A stretch of DNA of 9,442 nucleotides, taken from contig JAISTN010000113.1 of assembly GCA_031272565.1 (NCBI GenBank), positions 1 to 9,442 of the forward strand, in the 5' to 3' direction. This DNA is from Bifidobacteriaceae bacterium. GTDB taxonomy: Bacteria; Actinomycetota; Actinomycetes; Actinomycetales; WQXJ01. Positions 5,294 to 9,442 of the stretch are shown here, piece by piece; the stretch's first letter is position 1; every line of letters starts with the position of its first letter. A program made the position numbers and the translations under genes. The notes under the pieces are model-generated. The model searched no databases, was not told the DNA's origin, and was given only the letters and a program-made list of their open reading frames with translations.

Positions 5294-6420
5294 ATGACTC
5301 AAGCCACCCCCGCACTGTTTGCCCCCCTGACCCTGCGCGGCGTCGAGTTCCGCAACCGCGTCTGGGTTTCCCCCATGTGCCAATATGCGGCCGATCCATC
5401 CCAGTCGATCCCCACCGCCTGGCACCACGCCCACTACGGTGGCATCGCCGCCGGCGGCCCCGGCCTGGTGGTCCTGGAGGCCACCGGAGTAGTGCCGGAG
5501 GGCCGCATCACGCCGTTCGACCTAGGGCTGTGGGACGATGCCCAAATCGAGCCGCTGGCCGAACTGGTGGCCTTCCTGCACGGCCAGGGCGCCAAGGCCG
5601 GCATCCAGCTACAGCATGCCGGCCGCAAGGGTTCCACCGCCGCCATGTGGGACGGTTCGGTGCCGCTGGCACCTAGCCAGGGCGGCTGGGGCACGGTGGC
5701 GCCCAGCGCCGTCCCGTTCACCGGCTACCCGGCACCGCGGGCCCTGGAGACGGGCGAGGTCTGGCAGTTGGTCAAGGCGTTCGCCGATGCCGCCCGCCGG
5801 GCCGTCCAGGCCGGTTTCGACTTCATCGAGATCCACGGCGCCACGGCTACCTGGTGCACCAGTTCCTGTCGCCCTTGTCCAACCGGCGCAGCGATGTTTA
5901 TGGCGGCTCGTTGCAGAACCGCTGCCGCTTCGCCCTGGAAATCACCGAGGCGATGCGTCAGGCCATCCCACCGGACAAAGTCCTGGCCATCCGCCTGTCC
6001 GCCACCGACTGGATGGAAGGCGGCAGGACCCCGGAAGAAACCGTCCAACTGGTCACCTGGGCCAAGGATCTGGGCCTTGACCACGCCGACATTTCGACCG
6101 GCGGCCTGGTGCCTGAGGCCGAGGTGCCGGTGGGCCCGCTGTATCAGGTGCCGTTCGCGGCCCAGGTCAAGCGGGAGGCCGGCATCTGCACCAACGCGGT
6201 TGGCCTGATCAACTCGGCCGATGACGCCGAGCGGCTGGTCGCCTTGGGCGAGGTCGACGCCGTCATGGTTGGCCGCGGCTTCATGCGCAACCCGCACTTC
6301 CCCACCGAGTGGGCCGCCGCCCTGGGCGCCGACCTGGCCAACGTGGTGCCGCCGCAGTATTCGATGGCCCGCTGGGCCCGCTACGCCCCCGGCCGCGCCG
6401 GCGAACTCGCCAAGCAGTAG
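5294..6420 (+). pseudogene. YqjM-type Old Yellow Enzyme (NADH:flavin oxidoreductase), frameshifted
   Basis: Two adjacent open frames together make one enzyme of the FMN-dependent Old Yellow Enzyme family, which reduces activated C=C bonds with NAD(P)H. The first frame covers residues 1-183. It has SPMCQY (Cys29 and Tyr31, matching the redox-sensing Cys and the Tyr of YqjM), HHAHYG, GLVVLEATGVVPEGR and QLQHAGRK, and ends at FIEIHGA. There the frame breaks: the second frame resumes with HGYLVHQFLSPLSNRR and runs through GGSLQNRCRFALEI and the FMN phosphate-binding VMVGRGFMRNP to TAG at 6418-6420. Adding one C between 5842 and 5843 restores HGAHGYL and a 375-residue protein of normal length. As it stands the first frame runs out of phase to 6208. 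Both halves are otherwise free of stops, so this is either a recent mutation or a sequencing/assembly error. Confidence 0.88.
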
Positions 6421-6484
6421 TGGGCCCCGGCGGGGACACCGCGGAACGGCGTCAAACCAGTCCCGACCACAGACCCCAATTCGC

Positions 6485-7285
6485 CTAGTACTCGTAGTAA
6501 TAGGGGTTCGACTCAGCGTAGAGAACCGACCGGAGCGCATCCATGTGCTCCAGGTCAAGCCCTTCGCCTGTCCCCGTCGAATCGTAGAAGTCGATGGTTG
6601 GGTTCCATTCGGCATCAGGGTCAAAGGCCGGGCAGGCTTCCAGTAGCGCTGCCAGTTGGTCCGCCGTCATGCTCGCCGGCAGGAATACCGTAGGCGACGT
6701 CTGGTAGCCGTCCGCCACCGGTGCGCTGGCATCCCCCACCTGGGGCCAGCCGTTGTCCCGCGCGCAACGTGCCCAGTCGTTGGCCGCTTCAGCCATCTGC
6801 GCTTTGGCGGCCAGCTCATCCCGGGGATCTACCGGCTGTTCCCAGTCCTCGATATAGCCGCTCAGGTCCCGGCATTCGGTGTACTCCACGGAATAGTCGA
6901 TGCCGTCAATCACCAACCCCCAAGTCGTGTCGGCCCGGGGGAAGACATCAGCAACCGGCGACGCACCGTCCGGGGACCGATCGTCCAAGTAGCTGGTGAC
7001 TTGCTCGCCATTCAAGGCCCGGGTGGACACCACCGCCACCTTGGTTTCATCCCAGTAGGGGCGAAGGCTCCCGTCGTCCAGTCTTATCAGCGTGGCAGGC
7101 AAGCCCTTCTCCACCAAGCAATCAACATACTGCGTCGCCCTCTCTGAATCGCTGCCCGTACCGGCCTGGGCGCCGGAGGCTAAGGTGGTCAAGCTGGCCA
7201 CCCCCGCGCCATCGTCGCTGCAGCCAGCCAACCCCACCAAGAACATGAAAACGCAGGCCACACGCACCAGACGCGCCGGGTTCAT
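6485..7285 (-). CDS. Exported lipoprotein with duplicated Cys motif
   Basis: This 266-residue product has a basic N-terminus (MNPARLVR), a hydrophobic stretch and the lipobox LAGC with the lipidated Cys at 22, followed by a Ser/Gly/Thr linker. It should be anchored on the outer face of the membrane. The mature part has Cys at 56, 138, 174 and 218, enough for two disulfides. YVDCLVEKGLP (53-63) and WARCARDNGWP (171-181) match in pattern, suggesting a duplicated unit. No enzyme motif is visible and the function is unknown. The reading frame can begin at GTG 7291, GTG 7288 or ATG 7285; ATG 7285 is chosen because AAGGAG ends 7 nt before it. The C-terminus is unusually Tyr-rich (SNPYYYEY). It is divergent from the secreted-protein gene and convergent with the broken oxidoreductase gene. 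Confidence 0.85.
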   Translation of the reverse strand: MNPARLVRVACVFMFLVGLAGCSDDGAGVASLTTLASGAQAGTGSDSERATQYVDCLVEKGLPATLIRLDDGSLRPYWDETKVAVVSTRALNGEQVTSYLDDRSPDGASPVADVFPRADTTWGLVIDGIDYSVEYTECRDLSGYIEDWEQPVDPRDELAAKAQMAEAANDWARCARDNGWPQVGDASAPVADGYQTSPTVFLPASMTADQLAALLEACPAFDPDAEWNPTIDFYDSTGTGEGLDLEHMDALRSVLYAESNPYYYEY

Positions 7286-7292
7286 CACCACA

Positions 7293-7298
7293 CTCCTT
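7293..7298 (-). promoter_or_regulatory. Shine-Dalgarno site of the lipoprotein gene
   Basis: Read on the minus strand this is AAGGAG, 7 nt before ATG at 7285. The two GTG codons at 7291 and 7288 lie 1 and 4 nt from it, too close, so the site decides the start. Confidence 0.7.
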
Positions 7299-7330
7299 CT
7301 CTCATCCCAATTCGCTTTCGCCTAACTACC

Positions 7331-7336
7331 AGCCTA
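7331..7336 (-). promoter_or_regulatory. Possible -10 box of the lipoprotein gene
   Basis: On the minus strand the sequence is TAGGCT, identical to the box at 356-361, here leaving a leader of about 40 nt before the ATG that includes the Shine-Dalgarno site. No clear -35 is seen, and TAGTTA just downstream is an alternative, so this is tentative. Confidence 0.3.
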
Positions 7337-7383
7337 ATCCGCAACGCATCATCTTCGCATTTGAAATCCCCCGCCGCAACGCC

Positions 7384-7409
7384 TTGACACCCCCCCTCTC
7401 CTGTAGTCT
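7384..7409 (+). promoter_or_regulatory. Promoter candidate for the secreted-protein gene
   Basis: A perfect -35 TTGACA lies at 7384-7389 and TAGTCT at 7404-7409, the same hexamer as at 2354. The 14-nt spacer is shorter than usual, filled by a C-rich run. A transcript from here would have a leader of about 55-60 nt carrying the GAGGAG site. The gap between the two divergent genes is 188 nt and is clearly less GC-rich than the coding DNA around it. Confidence 0.45.
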
Positions 7410-7462
7410 TCAGCCCATCCTCAGTACCCCCAAGACCAACCCCAATACACCCCTAAGAAACA

Positions 7463-7468
7463 GAGGAG
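7463..7468 (+). promoter_or_regulatory. Shine-Dalgarno site of the secreted-protein gene
   Basis: GAGGAG ends 5 nt before ATG at 7474. It selects this ATG over the upstream in-frame codon at 7384, which coincides with the TTGACA -35 element and would add a non-signal-like extension. Confidence 0.7.
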
Positions 7469-7473
7469 TCCCC

Positions 7474-8121
7474 ATGTTGAAGCGTATTCCTTTCCGCCAG
7501 AGGATCATCGGTGGCGTCGCCTGCGCAGCCGTCGCCGCCCTAGGTTTGACCTCGATCGAGAGCACGCCGGCTGCAGCTCAACGCTGCTCGACAACGACGA
7601 CCACTTCTGTCAGCTACGGCATCTCTGGGGGGATCGGCTACACAACCACCACCAAGGTCACAACCTGCGTGACCAAATACCGTCAATGGATAACCTATGT
7701 GATCGGGTGGAGCGACGAGGCAACGAATCGAACACTCAGTCCACTCACGTTCTCGTGTTACTCAACAGCGGAAGCAACCGTCAAGTACGATGTCTCAGCG
7801 ACTATTGGGTTGTCCTGGAAACCGATGCTTCTAGTCGAGCTGCGCGCCGGATTGTCCGCCGGCCTCAGCGAGTCTCTGAGCACCGGCAAGGGCTCCACGA
7901 TAACCATGTCGGTTCCCAAGGGCAAGACAGGGGTTTGTCAGCGTCGTCTGATCAAGTGGTATTTCACCGGCACCAAGACCATCACCACGACTGTCGACAA
8001 GACAGTGACGGGCTGGGGCACGCGCGTCAAAGGGTATCCAAAGACAACTACCACCACGGCCGATTTCAGCGCTTCTGCGCCGCAAAGCAATTCAGCTGGC
8101 TGGTACACCTACCTGAAGTAA
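7474..8121 (+). CDS. Secreted Thr/Ser-rich protein of unknown function
   Basis: This 215-residue product starts with a Sec signal peptide: a basic MLKRIPFRQR, the hydrophobic IIGGVACAAVAALGL and a likely cleavage after AAA (residues 33-35). The mature part is rich in Thr, Ser and Gly, with Thr runs at 40-44, 57-60 and 191-195, alternating polar/hydrophobic stretches that suggest beta-strands, and Cys at 38, 65, 95 and 155 (two possible disulfides). A central stretch, SATIGLSW through LSAGLSESLSTGKGSTITMSVPKGKTG, resembles in style the amphipathic Ser/Thr-rich strands of beta-pore-forming proteins; I cannot assign a family from this. Its GC content is visibly lower than its neighbours (about half GC in the 7681-7740 stretch) and it uses the rare codon ATA at residues 73 and 143, which suggests acquisition by transfer. 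The start is fixed by GAGGAG and the signal peptide. Confidence 0.82.
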   Translation: MLKRIPFRQRIIGGVACAAVAALGLTSIESTPAAAQRCSTTTTTSVSYGISGGIGYTTTTKVTTCVTKYRQWITYVIGWSDEATNRTLSPLTFSCYSTAEATVKYDVSATIGLSWKPMLLVELRAGLSAGLSESLSTGKGSTITMSVPKGKTGVCQRRLIKWYFTGTKTITTTVDKTVTGWGTRVKGYPKTTTTTADFSASAPQSNSAGWYTYLK

Positions 8122-8171
8122 ACTGCCACCCCACCGTGATGGAGCAGCGGTGTCCCAGACCCATTATGCGG

Positions 8172-8207
8172 CAGACGGGCCAGGTGCCACGCCGGGGCCC
8201 GCGTCTG
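8172..8207 (+). terminator. GC-rich hairpin in the spacer after the secreted-protein gene
   Basis: CAGAC and GGGCC (8172-8181) pair with GGCCC (8196-8200) and GTCTG (8203-8207) across a 2-nt bulge and a 14-nt loop. It lies in the 127-nt gap before the protease gene, 51 nt after the stop. There is no T-tract. It could be a weak terminator or only compositional. Confidence 0.3.
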
Positions 8208-8236
8208 GCGGTCAGGTGGTCAACAGGTGGCGGCGC

Positions 8237-8242
8237 TAGCCT
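8237..8242 (+). promoter_or_regulatory. Leaderless-type -10 box (TAGCCT) for the CPBP protease gene
   Basis: TAGCCT, then 6 nt (TGGGGC), then GTG at 8249. A weak TGGTCA lies at 8217-8222, 14 nt upstream. The box supports the GTG as the true start. Confidence 0.55.
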
Positions 8243-8248
8243 TGGGGC

Positions 8249-9181
8249 GTGACTAGCCAGCCGGAACGGGGAACCGCCGCCAAACTCAAGGCTAAGCCCG
8301 CGGCCACGCCGGCGGGCGGGCCCGGGGTGAGCGTGCCCGTGAGCGAAACTGGGCACCGGCGGTTGCCCGGGCTCAAGGCCGAGGTGCTGGTGGTGCTGGG
8401 CCTATCCCTGGGCCAATCCGCCATCTACGCTCTGCTGCGCCTGGTTGACCGGCTGACCGAAACGGTCTCACTGGGCGAACAGACCGTGGCCATGAACACC
8501 TCCGACAACGCCAAACCCTGGCTGGACTTGATCTACCAGTTGGTGGGGGTGGCCCTGGCCCTGATTCCCGTAGCCCTGGCCTTGTACCTGCTGGCCGCCC
8601 GCCCCGGCTTCCAGGAGGCCGCCGATGTCGATGCTGGGCTGCCGGCGGACAGCAGCAACGAGCACGGCGGCCACGCCTCGGGTCCCTGGCGGACCGCCGC
8701 CCGCGGCCTGGGCCTGGACCTGACCCGGCCCGGGCGAGACCTGGCTTGGGGGGCGGCCCTGACCGCCGCCATTGGCCTGCCCGGCATTGGGGTCTACCTG
8801 ATTGGGCGCCAACTGGGCATCACCGCTTCCATTTCCACCGCCAACCTGGGCCAACACTGGTGGACCATCCCGGTGCTGATCCTGCTGGCCTGCCAAAACG
8901 GCCTGCTGGAAGAAGTGGTGGCGGTGGGCTACCTGAGCCGCCGGCTGGACCAGGCCGGCTGGCGCCTGCCCGCCATTTTGGCCGCCAGCGCCCTGCTGCG
9001 CGCCTCCTACCACCTGTATCAAGGCTTCGGCTCCTTTGTGGGCAACGCCGCCATGGGAGTGGTCTTCGCCTGGTACTTCTGGCGCACCCGGCGGGTCATG
9101 CCGTTGGTGGTGGCGCACAGCCTGATGGACGTGGTGGCCTTCATCGGTCCGACACTGCTGGACCCCGCCTGGCTGACCTAA
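8249..9181 (+). CDS. CPBP-family intramembrane glutamic protease
   Basis: This 310-residue multi-pass membrane protein has a hydrophilic N-terminal tail (1-40) and hydrophobic helices at about 44-64, 93-116, 166-186, 203-220, 240-256, 261-280 and 284-302. The family motifs are in order: the Glu-Glu pair at 221-222 (LLEEVVAVGYLSRRL), His255 in RASYHLYQG, and HSLMD with His290 and Asp294. These build the active site of CAAX-protease/Rce1-like (CPBP, ABI) enzymes, which cut substrates within the membrane; in bacteria the substrates are mostly unknown, with roles in peptide maturation or bacteriocin self-protection in some cases. A polar insert of about 45 residues lies between the second and third helices. 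The start is GTG, supported by a TAGCCT box. All motif residues are present, so it should be active. Confidence 0.9.
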   Translation: MTSQPERGTAAKLKAKPAATPAGGPGVSVPVSETGHRRLPGLKAEVLVVLGLSLGQSAIYALLRLVDRLTETVSLGEQTVAMNTSDNAKPWLDLIYQLVGVALALIPVALALYLLAARPGFQEAADVDAGLPADSSNEHGGHASGPWRTAARGLGLDLTRPGRDLAWGAALTAAIGLPGIGVYLIGRQLGITASISTANLGQHWWTIPVLILLACQNGLLEEVVAVGYLSRRLDQAGWRLPAILAASALLRASYHLYQGFGSFVGNAAMGVVFAWYFWRTRRVMPLVVAHSLMDVVAFIGPTLLDPAWLT

Positions 9182-9196
9182 CCAACCCCAAGCCCG

Positions 9197-9202
9197 TATC
9201 AT
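9197..9202 (+). promoter_or_regulatory. Leaderless-type -10 box (TATCAT) for the last gene
   Basis: TATCAT, then 6 nt (GGGCCC), then GTG at 9209. A -35-like CTGACC lies at 9173-9178, 18 nt upstream, overlapping the stop codon of the protease gene. This is the only one of the six boxes with a fair -35. It argues for GTG 9209 over the out-of-frame ATG at 9201. Confidence 0.6.
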
Positions 9203-9208
9203 GGGCCC

Positions 9209-9442
9209 GTGGCTGCTCGGACCAAGAAGGGGCACAACGGCCCCAAGCGGCCAAAGCGAACACGCGCTACGCCCGGCGCGAAGATTGTCCCCCGGCAACG
9301 CATCACCGGGGTGGAAGTGGTCGACGCCCCGGAAAGCCGCGAACACCAAAACCGCGACCTGGTCGGCATGGGCGCCACCACCATGGGCATCCTGGTGATG
9401 CTGGCCCTGTCGATCTACGCCCAGGGCACCACCCAGGGCTTG
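9209..9442 (+). CDS. N-terminus of a basic membrane-anchored protein, possibly FtsK-like DNA translocase
   Basis: The first 78 codons of a gene that runs off the right edge. The start GTG follows a TATCAT box by 6 nt. The product opens with a strongly basic, Lys/Arg-rich tail (MAARTKKGHNGPKRPKRTRA), then a short acidic patch (VVDAPESREHQ) and a first hydrophobic helix beginning RDLVGMGATTMGILVMLALS at about 50-70. A basic tail leading through an Arg-Asp pair into a membrane helix is how actinobacterial FtsK/SpoIIIE DNA translocases begin, but none of the diagnostic parts (further helices, Walker motor, gamma domain) is in the window. Treat the family as a guess; another membrane protein is equally possible. 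Another frame starting at ATG 9201 is a shadow. Confidence 0.55.
   Translation, partial: MAARTKKGHNGPKRPKRTRATPGAKIVPRQRITGVEVVDAPESREHQNRDLVGMGATTMGILVMLALSIYAQGTTQGL

Noticed and set aside
5838..5848. Programmed ribosomal frameshift to make the full oxidoreductase
   Set aside because: There is no slippery heptamer, stimulatory Shine-Dalgarno or rare codon pause at the site, and the family is not known for recoding; a one-base deletion explains it more simply.
6421..6484. Terminator between the convergent oxidoreductase and lipoprotein genes
   Set aside because: Only CCCC-GGC-GGGG at 6425-6435 can pair; a 4-bp stem without a T-tract is not supportable.
5725..6624. 299-codon minus-strand open frame opposite the oxidoreductase
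   Set aside because: It overlaps both halves of a clearly recognisable enzyme and the end of the lipoprotein gene, and shows no family motif; it is a shadow of high GC.
8468..9349. 293-codon minus-strand open frame opposite the CPBP protease
   Set aside because: Gly/Gln/His-rich translation typical of an antisense shadow; the plus strand encodes all protease motifs.

Overview
The window looks like the chromosome of a high-GC Gram-positive bacterium (Actinomycetota). The DNA is strongly GC-rich with a GC-biased third codon position, there are several GTG starts, purB is of the long form, and many genes appear to be transcribed without a leader from TANNNT -10 boxes. I cannot name a genus. I see no rRNA, tRNA, CRISPR array or insertion sequence, and no gene-free stretch longer than about 190 bases.

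Layout: (1) 1-324, C-terminal end of a fructosamine kinase family protein. (2) 368-2302, a 644-residue Pro/Ala/Glu-rich, probably disordered protein ending in two membrane helices. (3) 2366-2674, a small two-helix membrane protein with a Pro/Gln/Tyr-rich tail. (4) A strong bidirectional terminator at 2692-2737. (5) 2758-3449, minus strand, a Phd/YefM-type antitoxin and PIN-domain (VapC) toxin module with overlapping genes. (6) 3527-5223, adenylosuccinate lyase (purB) overlapping by 4 bp a CopZ-like heavy-metal-associated (HMA) protein. (7) 5294-6420, a YqjM-type Old Yellow Enzyme gene broken by a single-base deletion at the second active-site histidine codon. (8) 6485-7285 (minus), a lipoprotein with a duplicated Cys motif, divergent from (9) 7474-8121, a secreted Thr/Ser-rich protein of lower GC content. 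(10) 8249-9181, a CPBP-family intramembrane protease. (11) 9209 to the window end, the start of a basic, membrane-anchored protein, possibly an FtsK-type translocase.

The clearest pattern no single gene explains is at the gene starts. Six genes (starts at 368, 2366, 3449 minus, 5294, 8249 and 9209) each have a TANNNT hexamer followed by exactly 6 nt and then the start codon, with no good Shine-Dalgarno site. The three other promoter-proximal starts (purB, lipoprotein, secreted protein) have clear Shine-Dalgarno sites instead. This separates a leaderless class from a leadered class and fixes several uncertain starts.

Functionally the window mixes housekeeping genes (purB, fructosamine kinase, perhaps ftsK) with accessory ones (toxin-antitoxin module, the divergent exported pair, the proline-rich membrane protein). 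I do not see one clear multi-gene novel system. The best candidates for new biology are the divergent lipoprotein/secreted-protein pair and the proline-rich membrane-tethered protein with its small neighbour.
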